Source: Clostridiales bacterium (lineage in GTDB: Bacteria > Bacillota > Clostridia > Oscillospirales > Acutalibacteraceae). Taken from it: a stretch of DNA of 64,000 nt. Location of the stretch: positions 1-64,000 of the forward strand of contig JAGZMM010000002.1 of NCBI GenBank assembly GCA_018364155.1, given 5' to 3'. The notes beneath the pieces are model-generated. The model was not told the origin of the DNA. It did not search any database and saw only the letters and a list, made by a program, of their open reading frames with translations. Each line of letters begins with the position of its first letter. Within the stretch, counting starts at the first letter, position 1. A program made the position numbers and the translations under genes. Below, in pieces: positions 9,518 to 17,529 of this stretch.

Positions 9518-10396
9518 ATGAAGGAAGCCGTATGGATTGCAGCGGGCGTGCTGGTTCTTTGCGCGCTCGTTTTCTTCTTCTGGTATCAGAACAATGGCCT
9601 GTCGGTGACTCGGTACCGATTAAAGGGAATGCGGGTGGCACGGCCGATGAAGATTGTGCACCTGTCCGACCTGCATTCCAAGCGTTTTGGCAGGGACAAT
9701 GCGAAGCTTTTTGCCCTGGTGGCCAGTTGCAGCCCCGACCTGGTCGCCATCACCGGCGACCTGATCGACGACAGCGACCGGGACTTTTGCCGCACCGCCC
9801 AAATCATCGGACGGCTTTGCAGGCTGGCGCCGGTGGTCTATATCCCCGGCAACCATGAGCACCGTTCTCAGGACTATTGTTCCATTTTGGAAACCGTCCG
9901 CCAGGAAGGGGCGGTGCTGCTGCAAAACGAGCAGGTATCCCTGACGGTAGCCGGCACCCCGGTAACCGTGCTGGGTTTAGAGGAACGGCAGGGGACCTAC
10001 CGCTCCTACCGGAAAATGCGCCAGGGCAAGTACCGCTACCGGGACTATTCGGAACAGTTTCACGCCCTGTCCCAAAGGCCGGGGCTGCGCTTGGTTCTCT
10101 GCCACTATCCGGAGAACTTCGCCATCACCGGGAACAAGGCCTATTGCCGGTACGATTTTGATTTGCAGCTCTCCGGCCATGCCCATGGCGGCCAGTGGCG
10201 CCTCCCGTTTGTGGGCGGGCTTTATGCTCCCGGGCAGGGCCTTTTCCCCAAGTATGTAACCGGCGTGTTCGGCGGCCATCCCAAAATGGTGGTCAGCCGG
10301 GGCCTGGGGCCCAGTTCTTTTCCCCTGCGCCTTTTTAACCGCCCGGAGGTGGTGGAAATTACCTTAACCAATGACCCGGAGGAAGCCGGAAGCTAG
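9518..10396 (+). CDS. Membrane-anchored metallophosphoesterase (YkuE/YaeI-like)
   Basis: A 292-aa protein. Residues 4-23 form one N-terminal membrane helix, then a calcineurin-like phosphoesterase domain follows with all metal ligands in order: HLSDLH (about 47-52), GDLID, GNHE (about 112-115), CHYP and GHAHGGQ (about 222-228). In the YkuE family these residues bind a two-metal centre that hydrolyses phosphoesters at the membrane; lipid-A-like or lipid substrates have been proposed in relatives. AAGGAGG at 9504-9510 sets the ATG at 9518. The 17-bp hairpin lies just upstream. It appears to be a single-gene unit ended by the hairpin at 10483. Confidence 0.85.
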   Translation: MKEAVWIAAGVLVLCALVFFFWYQNNGLSVTRYRLKGMRVARPMKIVHLSDLHSKRFGRDNAKLFALVASCSPDLVAITGDLIDDSDRDFCRTAQIIGRLCRLAPVVYIPGNHEHRSQDYCSILETVRQEGAVLLQNEQVSLTVAGTPVTVLGLEERQGTYRSYRKMRQGKYRYRDYSEQFHALSQRPGLRLVLCHYPENFAITGNKAYCRYDFDLQLSGHAHGGQWRLPFVGGLYAPGQGLFPKYVTGVFGGHPKMVVSRGLGPSSFPLRLFNRPEVVEITLTNDPEEAGS

Positions 10397-10482
10397 GCAG
10401 GGATACCGGTGAAGAGAGCCAGCAAGGCAGTGCAGCGGATTCTCGGACGGTTTTTAGAAAACCGATGGACGCAGAAAAGCAA

Positions 10483-10530
10483 AACAGGGAGGAGAAATCA
10501 AATCAATTTCTCCTCCCTGTTATTAAAACC
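10483..10530 (+). terminator. Terminator-like hairpin after the phosphoesterase
   Basis: A 16-bp perfect stem (10483-10498 with 10506-10521) has a 7-nt loop and is followed by TATT. The U-tract is weak. Confidence 0.6.
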
Positions 10531-10626
10531 GGTTCAGGCAGGTCAAATACGGCCACTCAGAACAGCGCCGCAGGAAATCTTCCCTGATTTCATCGCCTCC
10601 CAAACCAGCCAGACAATAACCCAATA

Positions 10627-10661
10627 TAAAAAAGCGCCCGGGGTTTTTCTTCCCCGGGCGC
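10627..10661 (-). terminator. Terminator of the NifX-like gene operon
   Basis: GCGCCCGGGG (10634-10643) pairs with CCCCGGGCGC (10652-10661). On the minus strand the stem is followed by TTTTTT. It lies just past the stop at 10669. Confidence 0.9.
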
Positions 10662-10668
10662 CTGCATT

Positions 10669-11064
10669 TTATTGCGCTCCGTGATGATGGCCGCAGCCGC
10701 CGGTACCGCAGGTGTGTTCCCCGCCTTCGTGATGGTGGTTGCACTGGCCCGCCGGGTTATCGGCAAGCTCTCCGGCCAGGTATGCCTGCACCGCGTCGTC
10801 GGTGGAACCGCTTGCCCCGGCCACCAGTTCAATGCGGTTAGCAGCCAGCGCCTGCCGGGCGCCCGCGCCGATGCCGCCGCAGATGAGCACCGTGACGCCG
10901 TTTGCCGCTAAGAGGCCCGCCAGCGCCCCGTGGCCGTTTTCCCCCGCGTCCAGCACCTGCTTACGCACCACCTGCCCGTTCTCCGCCTCATAGAGGGCGA
11001 ACTGCTTGGTTTTCCCAAAATGCCCAAAGATTTGGCCGTTCTCAGCCGTTACCGCGATTTTCAA
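10669..11064 (-). CDS. NifX/NifB-type dinitrogenase cofactor-family protein with His-rich tail
   Basis: A 131-aa cytosolic protein starting MKIAVTAENGQIFGHFGKT, matching the NifX/NafY/NifB C-terminal family (dinitrogenase iron-molybdenum cofactor biosynthesis fold), with the LICGGIGAGARQAL motif in the middle. The last 25 residues are rich in His and Cys (HHH, CGTGGCGHHH) and could bind metal. The start is TTG at 11064 with GGAAAGGAAG about 11 nt upstream. It lies 21 bp after the Mrp gene and is the last gene of a DUF134-Mrp-NifX operon. Such sets are common in anaerobes without nitrogenase, so handling of an Fe-S or other metal centre is more likely than FeMo-co assembly. That is inference. 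Confidence 0.8.
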   Translation of the reverse strand: MKIAVTAENGQIFGHFGKTKQFALYEAENGQVVRKQVLDAGENGHGALAGLLAANGVTVLICGGIGAGARQALAANRIELVAGASGSTDDAVQAYLAGELADNPAGQCNHHHEGGEHTCGTGGCGHHHGAQ

Positions 11065-11085
11065 TTTCTTGTCCGCTTCCTTTCC

Positions 11086-11922
11086 TTATTTGCGCGCCTC
11101 AATGGCGTCAGCTGCTCCGTTTAACCATTCCCCTTGGAAGGACTCGATGTCCCCCGCGTCGCAGAGCTTGGCAATGTCGGGATTCAAAGGCAGCCGGCCC
11201 AGTACTGTAAGCCCGTTCTTCGCCGCCGCCTCGTCCAGATGGCTTTCCCCGAACACAAAGAGCTTTCTGCCGCAGTCGGGACATTCCACATAGCTCATGT
11301 TCTCCACCACGCCCACAATCGGGATGTTCATGGTCTTGGCCATGTTGACCGCCTTTTCCACGATCATGCCCACCAGCTCCTGGGGCGAGGTGACAATCAC
11401 AATCCCGTCGAGCGGGATGGACTGGAACACCGTCAGCGGCACGTCGCCGGTTCCCGGAGGCATGTCCACAAACATGTAGTCCACATCCTCCCAGATCACG
11501 TCCGTCCAGAACTGCTTGACCGCCCCCGCGATGATCGGGCCCCGCCAGACCACCGGCTCGGTCTCGTTGTTCAGCAGGAGGTTAATGGACATAATGTCCA
11601 CCCCGGTCTTGGTGCGGGAGGGAAGCATCCCCGCCGGAATGGCCTTCGCCCGCTCCTTGATGCCGAACACCTTCGGAATGGACGGGCCGGTAATGTCTGC
11701 GTCCAGCACCGCCGTGTGGTACCCTTTGCGGTTTAAAAGCACCGCCAGCATGGAGGTGACCAGGGACTTGCCCACGCCCCCCTTGCCGCTGACTACCCCG
11801 ATGACCTTTTTGATCCGGCTCATCTCATGGGGCTTTTCTAAGAAATCCTTCGGGTCCGCCTGCCTGGAGGGGCAAGCCTCCCCGCAGCTGGAACAATCGT
11901 GGGTGCAGTTTTGTTCGCTCAT
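11086..11922 (-). CDS. Mrp/NBP35-family Fe-S carrier ATPase
   Basis: A 278-aa soluble P-loop ATPase. The deviant Walker A motif GKGGVGKS lies at about 46-53, with the Mrp features VDMPPGTGD and the CPDCG pair near residue 215 that in relatives bridges an Fe-S cluster between subunits. The N-terminus holds an extra cluster of four cysteines (6, 10, 13, 17), typical of Clostridia Mrp proteins. The chosen ATG overlaps the stop of the DUF134 gene as ATGA, with AAGGAG 11 nt upstream, so translation is probably coupled. The role by family is assembly or transfer of Fe-S clusters to apo-proteins. A longer in-frame extension upstream overlaps DUF134 and is rejected. Confidence 0.9.
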   Translation of the reverse strand: MSEQNCTHDCSSCGEACPSRQADPKDFLEKPHEMSRIKKVIGVVSGKGGVGKSLVTSMLAVLLNRKGYHTAVLDADITGPSIPKVFGIKERAKAIPAGMLPSRTKTGVDIMSINLLLNNETEPVVWRGPIIAGAVKQFWTDVIWEDVDYMFVDMPPGTGDVPLTVFQSIPLDGIVIVTSPQELVGMIVEKAVNMAKTMNIPIVGVVENMSYVECPDCGRKLFVFGESHLDEAAAKNGLTVLGRLPLNPDIAKLCDAGDIESFQGEWLNGAADAIEARK

Positions 11923-12281
11923 TTGTCTGACAACTCCTTTTGTGTTTCCTCGTGAAACCGGCACTGCTTGCATCGAAAGACGCACGCGCATCCGGTTTTG
12001 GCCACCTCATAGTGGCCGCCCTCGATCACAAGGGTGTCCCCCTCGCATAGGGCCTTGGCCGTGTGAAACCGGGCGGCGTAAAGAATGCGCTGGAAGGTGC
12101 CGCGGGACACGTTCATCCGTTTGGCGGCGCTGTCCTGTTCGAGCCCTTCCAGGTCGCACAGCCGCAGCGCTTCCAGTTCCTCCACCGAAAGGGCGACTCT
12201 GCCCCCGCTTTTCGGCTCCGGCGTGAACACCCGCGCCCTCGGCTCGGCGCACACCCGCCGGCATTTGCTGGTTCTGGGCAT
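11919..12281 (-). CDS. DUF134 family HTH protein, likely operon regulator
   Basis: A 120-aa protein. The N-terminal basic region (MPRTSKCRRVC), the LSVEELEALRLCDLEGLEQD segment and the helix-turn-helix AAKRMNVSRGTFQRIL match DUF134, a sigma-70 region 4-like fold. A C-terminal CACVFRCKQC cysteine cluster could hold metal or Fe-S. AAAGGAG lies 5 nt before the ATG. It is the first gene of the operon with mrp and the NifX-like gene. The promoter upstream is covered by a perfect inverted repeat, so an autoregulatory, possibly metal- or cluster-sensing repressor is a reasonable reading, not a demonstrated one. Confidence 0.8.
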   Translation of the reverse strand: MPRTSKCRRVCAEPRARVFTPEPKSGGRVALSVEELEALRLCDLEGLEQDSAAKRMNVSRGTFQRILYAARFHTAKALCEGDTLVIEGGHYEVAKTGCACVFRCKQCRFHEETQKELSDK

Positions 12282-12330
12282 ATCGGCTCCTTTCTATTGG
12301 TAATGGCATAACCAAAGAGAAACAAAAAAT

Positions 12331-12380
12331 AACGTGCATATGCTCATTAATAGTATAATGAGCATATGCACGTTTGTCAA
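12331..12380 (-). promoter_or_regulatory. Consensus promoter inside a perfect 19-bp inverted repeat
   Basis: Minus-strand TTGACA (12375-12380) and TATACT (12352-12357) with a 17-nt spacer drive the DUF134 operon. AACGTGCATATGCTCATTA (12331-12349) is repeated inverted at 12356-12374 with a 6-nt gap, so the repeat covers the spacer, the -10 box and the start region. Each arm contains the sub-palindrome GCATATGC. This is a typical repressor operator layout. Confidence 0.85.
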
Positions 12381-12393
12381 GAGAAAAGGGAAA

Positions 12394-12624
12394 TTACCGA
12401 CTCTTATTATAAAGGTATCCGCATGCGATGGTCAGCTGCTCATCCATACAGGTGATGATTTGATGCAAAATTGCGTAATCTTCCGAAGAAAGCTTTCCGC
12501 GCAGGCGGGCCGGCAAGGTCATTTTCGTCTGCTCAAGCCGGATAAAGCTTACATCCTTGCGGACATCTTCTTCTAGTATTTTATAAATGCAGTCAATAGA
12601 ATTATCGGGTTGCGTGTAATACAT
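12394..12624 (-). CDS. Small hypothetical protein, divergent from XRE gene
   Basis: A 76-aa acidic/polar soluble protein (MYYTQPDNSIDCIYKILEED at the start) with no recognised domain. The ATG at 12624 is preferred to a GTG at 12633 because GAGGTGG lies 5 nt upstream of it. A near-consensus promoter with a palindromic spacer precedes it, and the divergent gene at 12718 encodes an XRE regulator. The arrangement suggests a small regulated accessory pair. Composition is more AT-rich than the flanks. Confidence 0.6.
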   Translation of the reverse strand: MYYTQPDNSIDCIYKILEEDVRKDVSFIRLEQTKMTLPARLRGKLSSEDYAILHQIITCMDEQLTIACGYLYNKSR

Positions 12625-12643
12625 ATAACCCACCTCATTGGTT

Positions 12644-12672
12644 ATTATAGCTTATATATAAGCGATATTCAA
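12644..12672 (-). promoter_or_regulatory. Promoter with palindromic spacer for the small gene
   Basis: Minus-strand TTGAAT (12667-12672) and TATAAT (12644-12649) lie 17 nt apart. The spacer contains the perfect palindrome GCTTATATATAAGC (12650-12663), a likely operator. Confidence 0.75.
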
Positions 12673-12684
12673 GCACTTTGTCCT

Positions 12685-12706
12685 ACGATACAATACAAAG
12701 TATCGT
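12685..12706. promoter_or_regulatory. Inverted repeat, probable XRE operator
   Basis: ACGATAC (12685-12691) and GTATCGT (12700-12706) form a 7-bp inverted repeat with an 8-nt gap. It lies between the divergent promoters, 11 bp before the XRE start codon. Confidence 0.6.
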
Positions 12707-12717
12707 GAGGTGGGAAG

Positions 12718-12936
12718 ATGATTGTTTACACGCCATTTTGGGATACGCTTAAAAGAAAAAAGGTTACTGGCTACGCCCTAATGAAACAGCATAACGTGGG
12801 CAATGGAACTCTTTATCGCATGCGTCATAATAAACCGCTTTCCACGAACACCATCAACGACTTATGTAAGATTTTAGACTGTAAAGTAGAGGATGTTCTT
12901 CTTTATTTACCGGATAGTGAAAATGAGAATGAATAG
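12718..12936 (+). CDS. XRE/Cro-family regulator 1
   Basis: A 72-aa DNA-binding protein. The helix-turn-helix spans about residues 17-55 (GYALMKQHNVGNGTLYRMRH, then NTINDLCKILDCKVEDVL), as in the Cro/CI family. GAGGTGG lies 4-5 nt before the ATG. It is divergent from the 76-aa gene with inverted repeats between them, so it probably controls itself and that neighbour. This is inferred from layout only. Confidence 0.8.
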   Translation: MIVYTPFWDTLKRKKVTGYALMKQHNVGNGTLYRMRHNKPLSTNTINDLCKILDCKVEDVLLYLPDSENENE

Positions 12937-12970
12937 CCAGAGCTGTAATAGGCGCTGGCTGTTTTATTTT
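12935..12970 (+). terminator. Terminator after XRE 1
   Basis: AGCCAGAGC pairs with GCGCTGGCT (one mismatch) and is followed by GTTTTATTTT. It overlaps the stop codon. Confidence 0.7.
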
Positions 12971-12986
12971 CTAAAGGGGGATGACC

Positions 12987-13211
12987 ATGGATTATCGTGA
13001 CCGGTTTCGTCGGCTGAGGATTGAGCACGACTTAGACCAGAAGGATATTGCTGGAATCTGCAAGGTATCCCCTCAACTTGTCAGCCATTGGGAAACGTAT
13101 AAAAGGCATATGACCGTTGATACCATTATCGCTTTGTGCCGATACTTCAAGGTTTCCGCTAATTATATCCTTGGTATTCCTGATTATCCCTATCCGAAGG
13201 ATGAGAGATAG
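12987..13211 (+). CDS. XRE/Cro-family regulator 2
   Basis: A 74-aa helix-turn-helix protein (MDYRDRFRRLRIEHDLDQKD, then VSPQLVSHWETYKRHMTVDT and YILGIPDYPYPKDER). The ATG at 12987 is 6 nt after AAAGGGGG; the ATG at 12981 would touch that site. The fold is that of phage and ICE repressors that pair with small accessory genes. No phage or conjugation gene lies nearby, so its target is unknown. Confidence 0.8.
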   Translation: MDYRDRFRRLRIEHDLDQKDIAGICKVSPQLVSHWETYKRHMTVDTIIALCRYFKVSANYILGIPDYPYPKDER

Positions 13212-13214
13212 AAC

Positions 13215-13250
13215 AAAAAGTAGCCAGCGTCTTTGTCGACGCTGGCTATC
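13215..13250. terminator. Convergent bidirectional terminator
   Basis: TAGCCAGCGTC (13221-13231) pairs with GACGCTGGCTA (13238-13248). On the minus strand CTTTTTG follows, ending the dehydratase operon. On the plus strand it closes XRE 2. Confidence 0.8.
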
Positions 13251-13277
13251 CTTATATATCCTGTAGATCTCAGCCGC

Positions 13278-14600
13278 TCACCTTGCCGCCGCCGGTTCCT
13301 TCTCTGCCGGGGCCGCCGCGGGCTTCTCCTGGGCGCTTTCTTTCAGCCGCTCCTGAAGCTCCTCCTTGGCTACCGACAGCATCAGCTTGATGCGGTTTTC
13401 CTGGTTTACCTTGGTGGCCGAAGGATCGTAGTCGATGGGCACGATGTTCGCGTCCTCGTGCAGGCTTTTGATTTTGCGGATCATTCCCTTGCCGCAGATG
13501 TGGTTGGGCAGGCAGCCGAAGGGCTGGGTGCACACAATGTTCGGATACCCGGACTCGATGAGCTCCAGCATTTCGCCGGTCAGAAGCCAGCCTTCGCCCA
13601 TCTTGTTGCCGTACCCGATGACGCCCTTCACCAGCTCCTTGACATGCAGGTATGAGCCGGGCGGGGTGAACTGGGGATACGGCTTGACCGCGTCGATGAG
13701 AATCTGTTCGGTTTTGAGCAGGTAGTTCATCAGGAAGTTGACTAAGGCGTATTTCGCCTTGCTCCCGCCGTACAGCTTGATGTCCTCAAGCCGGTTGTCG
13801 CACTTAAAGAGCATGAACCCCATCAGCCCCGGCACGTTTACCTCGCAGTCCTGCGAAGCCAGGAACGCTTCTAAGTTGTTGTTCCCAAGCCGGGAGTACT
13901 TGATGTAGATTTCGCCCACCACGCCCACCTTCACCTTGGGCACACGGTTGACCAAAACCTCCGAAAAATCCTTGACAATGGCTTCCACATTGGCCTTGAG
14001 CTCTTTGATGGACTTGCCTTCTCCCGCGCTAATCTGGCCGGACAGGGTTTTCACCCACCGGTCCACCAGCGCCTGGCTTTCCCCAGGGTTGACCTCGTAG
14101 GGCCTCACCTGGTTTTGCAAAAGCATCAGCGCATCGCCGTAGATCAGGCACGCCAGCAGCTTGCGGATTAACGGCAGCGTCAGCTTGAAGCCGGGGTTTT
14201 TCTCCAGCCCCGACGGGTTTAAGGAAATCACCGGGATGTCCCCGTACCCCGCCTTGCGCAAAGCCTTGCGCAGCAGGTGGATGTAGTTGGAGGCCCGGCA
14301 GCCGCCGCCGGTCTGGGTGATGATCAGGGCAGTGCGGTCTAAGTCGTACTTGCCGGAATTCAGCGCGTCGATAAACTGGCCGATCACCAGCAGCGCCGGA
14401 TAGCACGTGTCGTTGTGGACGTATTTAAGCCCCTCCTGCACGATGTTCGGCCCGTCGGACGTGAGCAGAACCATGTGGTACCCTTCGTGGTTGAACACGT
14501 TCTTGAGAAGCTCGAAGTGGATGGGCAGCATCATCGGAATCAGGACGGTGTAAGTTTGTTTCATTTCCTTGGTAAAAGGAATGCGCTTTGGGATGGGCAT
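13278..14600 (-). CDS. 2-hydroxyacyl-CoA dehydratase-family protein (HgdB-like)
   Basis: A 440-aa cytosolic protein. Conserved cysteines sit in DTCYPA (Cys66), GGGCRASNY (Cys101) and CTQPFGCLPNHICGKG (about 360-375), the pattern expected for [4Fe-4S] ligands in the HgdB/FldB dehydratase family. The C-terminal tail is Ala/Pro/Glu-rich and probably disordered. It lies 31 bp behind the large activase gene. In many Clostridia these two polypeptides form a single fusion of about 1400 aa; here they are separate (965 plus 440). The role by family is radical-type dehydration, or a related reductive step with ATP-driven electron transfer. The actual substrate of this stand-alone class is unknown. The ATG at 14600 is chosen over a TTG at 14606. 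Confidence 0.8.
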   Translation of the reverse strand: MPIPKRIPFTKEMKQTYTVLIPMMLPIHFELLKNVFNHEGYHMVLLTSDGPNIVQEGLKYVHNDTCYPALLVIGQFIDALNSGKYDLDRTALIITQTGGGCRASNYIHLLRKALRKAGYGDIPVISLNPSGLEKNPGFKLTLPLIRKLLACLIYGDALMLLQNQVRPYEVNPGESQALVDRWVKTLSGQISAGEGKSIKELKANVEAIVKDFSEVLVNRVPKVKVGVVGEIYIKYSRLGNNNLEAFLASQDCEVNVPGLMGFMLFKCDNRLEDIKLYGGSKAKYALVNFLMNYLLKTEQILIDAVKPYPQFTPPGSYLHVKELVKGVIGYGNKMGEGWLLTGEMLELIESGYPNIVCTQPFGCLPNHICGKGMIRKIKSLHEDANIVPIDYDPSATKVNQENRIKLMLSVAKEELQERLKESAQEKPAAAPAEKEPAAAR

Positions 14601-14631
14601 TGGCAAACAGCTCCTTTCAGGAGACGAACGT

Positions 14632-17529
14632 CTATCGGTCCTTGAGGGCGGCGAACAGGCTGCGAAGCCGGATCTTGACCGCGCCCAGGTTGGTGATTTC
14701 GTCGATCTTGATCTGGGTGTAGATTTTCCCCTCGTCCTCGAGGATTTCCCGCACCTCGTCGGTGGTGATGGCGTCCACGCCGCAGCCGAAGGAAACCAGC
14801 TGCACTAGGTTCATGTCCGGCTTGTCCGCGATGTAGCGGGCCGCCGCGTACATGCGCGAGTGGTAGGTCCACTGGTTTAGCACCCCCGTGGGGAACTTCT
14901 CTACCTGATCGCTCACCGCGTCCTCGGTGACAATGGCCGCGCCGAAGGAGGCGATCAGCTTGTCGATGCCGTGGTTGGTCTCCGGGTCTAAGTGGTAAGG
15001 CCGCCCGGCCAGCACGATGATCTGCCGGCCTTCCCCACGAGCCTTCTCGATGATCTCCCGCCCCTTTTTACGCACCTTTTGCAGATACGCGTCGTGCTCC
15101 GCGTACGCGAGCTTGCACGCAGCCTTGACTTCCTTTAAGGTCAGGCCCTCAAAGTGCCGGGAGAGTACCTCCAAAAGCTTCCCTGGGAACTCCTTTCTGC
15201 GGTGGATGCCCAGGTAGTCGTCAATAAAGGTGACCTTTTTCAGTTCCCCCATATTGGCCCCGATGACCTCCGGGTAGTAGGCCACCACCGGGCAGTTATA
15301 ATGATTGTCCCCCAAGTGCTCGTCCAAGTTATACGTTAGGCACGGATAGAAGATGGTCCCAACCCCTTCGTCCAGCAGCGCCTGTACATGGCCGTGGATC
15401 AGCTTTGCCGGGAAGCAAACGGTGTCTGACGGGATGGTGTGCTGCCCTTTTAAGTACAGCGCCCGGTTGGAGGCCGGGGAGGTCACCACCTCAAAGCCCA
15501 GCGTGGTGAACAGCTTGTGCCAGAAGGGAAGAAGCTCATACATGTTCAGCCCCATGGGGATGCCGATCTTGCCCCTGGGGCCCTTAACCGGCTGGTATTC
15601 GTCTAAAAGCTGGCGCTTGTATTCGTAAAGGTTGAGTCCCTCGTCGGCTTTCTTTTTGGTCACCGGCTTTTCACACCGGTTGCCGCCGATGAACTTGCGC
15701 CCGCCTGCAAAGGTATTGACCGTCAGGCGGCAGTGGTTGGAGCACAGGCCGCAGGAAACTACGCTGACCTTGTGGGTAAAGCCCTTGAGTTCCTCAAGGG
15801 AAAGCAGGCTGCTCTTGCCGGTGGACTGTTTTTTCGCGTACAGCGCCGCCCCGTAAGCGCCCATCAGCCCGGAAATGGCAGGGCGCACCACCTGCACCCC
15901 CAGCTCTAACTCAAAGGACCGCAGCACCGCGTCGTTTAGGAAGGTGCCGCCCTGGACCACAATGTGCTTCCCCAACTCCTGAGGAGTGGTGGCCCGGATG
16001 ACCTTATACAGCGCGTTTTTCACCACACTCACCGAAAGGCCCGCCGAAATGTCCTCAATGGTAGCCCCGTCCTTCTGTGCCTGCTTGACCGAGGAGTTCA
16101 TAAATACCGTGCACCGGGAGCCTAAGTTCACCGGATGCTTGGCGAACAGCCCCTTCTTTGCAAAATCCGCAATGGAGTAGCCCAGGGCGTTTGCAAAGGT
16201 CTGCAAAAAGGAGCCGCAGCCGGAGGAACAAGCCTCGTTTAAGAAAATGTTGTCGATGGCGCCGTTTCGGATTTTGAAGCACTTGATGTCCTGCCCGCCG
16301 ATGTCGATGACAAAGTCCACATCCGGCATAAAGCGTTTGGCCGCGGTAAAATGGGCCACTGTTTCCACAATGCCGTTATCCACCCGGAAGGCGTTTTGAA
16401 TCAGGTCCTCGCCGTAGCCGGTGACCGCACTCGACGCGATCCGAATGCCCGGATGCTTTTCGTAAAGCCGAAGCAGAAACTCCCGCACCAGCGGCACGGG
16501 ATTGCTGGAATTGGGCTGGTAGCTGGAATCGAGCAGCTCCCCGTCCTCGCCCAGAACTACGGTTTTTAGCGTCGTGGAGCCTGCGTCGATGCCAATGTAT
16601 ACCGGCTTTTGATAGGTGCTAAGATCGGCCGTTTTCACCGTCGCCTTCTCATGCCGGGCGACGAACTCCTCATATTCCGCCTCATTGGTAAACAAAGGCG
16701 GGTTCGCCGCAAAGTTCCCCGAACCCGTGTAATGGGCCACCGCCTCCACCGCGTCCGGAAGGTCAATTTCCTCTTCGGCGCTCAAAGCCGCGCCCAGCGC
16801 CACATAGTAAAGGGAATTCTCCGGGCAGATGCCCTGTAGCCCTAGGGTATTATCGAAGCTTTTTCGCAGCTCGGACAAAAAGGTGAGAGGCCCGCCCAGA
16901 TAAAGAACCTTGCCTTTGATGTCCCGCCCCTGGGCCAGGCCCGCGATGGTCTGGTTGACCACGGCGGAAAAGATGCTCGCGGAAATGTCGTTTCGCTGGG
17001 CCCCCTGGTTTAAAAGAGGCTGAATGTCCGACTTGGCAAACACCCCGCAGCGGGAAGCGATGGTGTAGATTTTGTCGTAGGACTTGGCCGCCTCGTTCAT
17101 TTCGTCCAAAGAAATGTTCAAAAGGGTGGCCATCTGGTCGATGAAAGCGCCCGTGCCTCCCGCGCACGAACCGTTCATGCGCACTTCCGTGCCGCCGGTG
17201 AGGAAAAGAATCTTCGCGTCCTCTCCGCCCAGCTCCACAATCACATCCGCGTCAGGTATGTAGGTCTTCGCCGCGATGCGGGTGGCGAAGACCTCCTGAA
17301 TAAAGGGAAGCTTCGCGCTCTCCGCCACGCCCATGCCCGCCGAGCCGGACACGGCCACCATGGCTTTTCTCCCGCGCACCACCTGTTCCCCCAGGGACTT
17401 TAGAATGTCCGCCGCCTTTTCGACGATCTGGGAATAATGGCGTTCATAGGAATGATAGACGATTTTATTTTCTTCGTCGAGCACCACGCACTTGATGGTG
17501 GTCGACCCAATGTCCAATCCGATTTTCAA
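14632..17529 (-). CDS. Double acyl-CoA dehydratase activase (BadF/HgdC-like) with DUF2229
   Basis: A 965-aa protein with two ASKHA-type ATPase domains. Domain 1 (about 1-260) begins MKIGLDIGSTTIKCVVLDEE and has Cys122 (NGSCAGG) and Cys161 (ASRCGVF). Domain 2 (about 300-570) begins YIGIDAGSTTLKTVVLGEDG and has NEACSSGCGSF and GSRCTVF. In the activase family these cysteines bind the [4Fe-4S] cluster. A DUF2229-like region follows (about 600-960), with SCGLCSNHCRLTV and FPAKLIHGH. It starts at TTG, whose bases overlap the MarR stop as TTGA, with GGAGGG 6 nt upstream. It is in one operon with marR and the dehydratase, and would deliver electrons to the dehydratase at the cost of ATP. Confidence 0.85.
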   Translation of the reverse strand: MKIGLDIGSTTIKCVVLDEENKIVYHSYERHYSQIVEKAADILKSLGEQVVRGRKAMVAVSGSAGMGVAESAKLPFIQEVFATRIAAKTYIPDADVIVELGGEDAKILFLTGGTEVRMNGSCAGGTGAFIDQMATLLNISLDEMNEAAKSYDKIYTIASRCGVFAKSDIQPLLNQGAQRNDISASIFSAVVNQTIAGLAQGRDIKGKVLYLGGPLTFLSELRKSFDNTLGLQGICPENSLYYVALGAALSAEEEIDLPDAVEAVAHYTGSGNFAANPPLFTNEAEYEEFVARHEKATVKTADLSTYQKPVYIGIDAGSTTLKTVVLGEDGELLDSSYQPNSSNPVPLVREFLLRLYEKHPGIRIASSAVTGYGEDLIQNAFRVDNGIVETVAHFTAAKRFMPDVDFVIDIGGQDIKCFKIRNGAIDNIFLNEACSSGCGSFLQTFANALGYSIADFAKKGLFAKHPVNLGSRCTVFMNSSVKQAQKDGATIEDISAGLSVSVVKNALYKVIRATTPQELGKHIVVQGGTFLNDAVLRSFELELGVQVVRPAISGLMGAYGAALYAKKQSTGKSSLLSLEELKGFTHKVSVVSCGLCSNHCRLTVNTFAGGRKFIGGNRCEKPVTKKKADEGLNLYEYKRQLLDEYQPVKGPRGKIGIPMGLNMYELLPFWHKLFTTLGFEVVTSPASNRALYLKGQHTIPSDTVCFPAKLIHGHVQALLDEGVGTIFYPCLTYNLDEHLGDNHYNCPVVAYYPEVIGANMGELKKVTFIDDYLGIHRRKEFPGKLLEVLSRHFEGLTLKEVKAACKLAYAEHDAYLQKVRKKGREIIEKARGEGRQIIVLAGRPYHLDPETNHGIDKLIASFGAAIVTEDAVSDQVEKFPTGVLNQWTYHSRMYAAARYIADKPDMNLVQLVSFGCGVDAITTDEVREILEDEGKIYTQIKIDEITNLGAVKIRLRSLFAALKDR

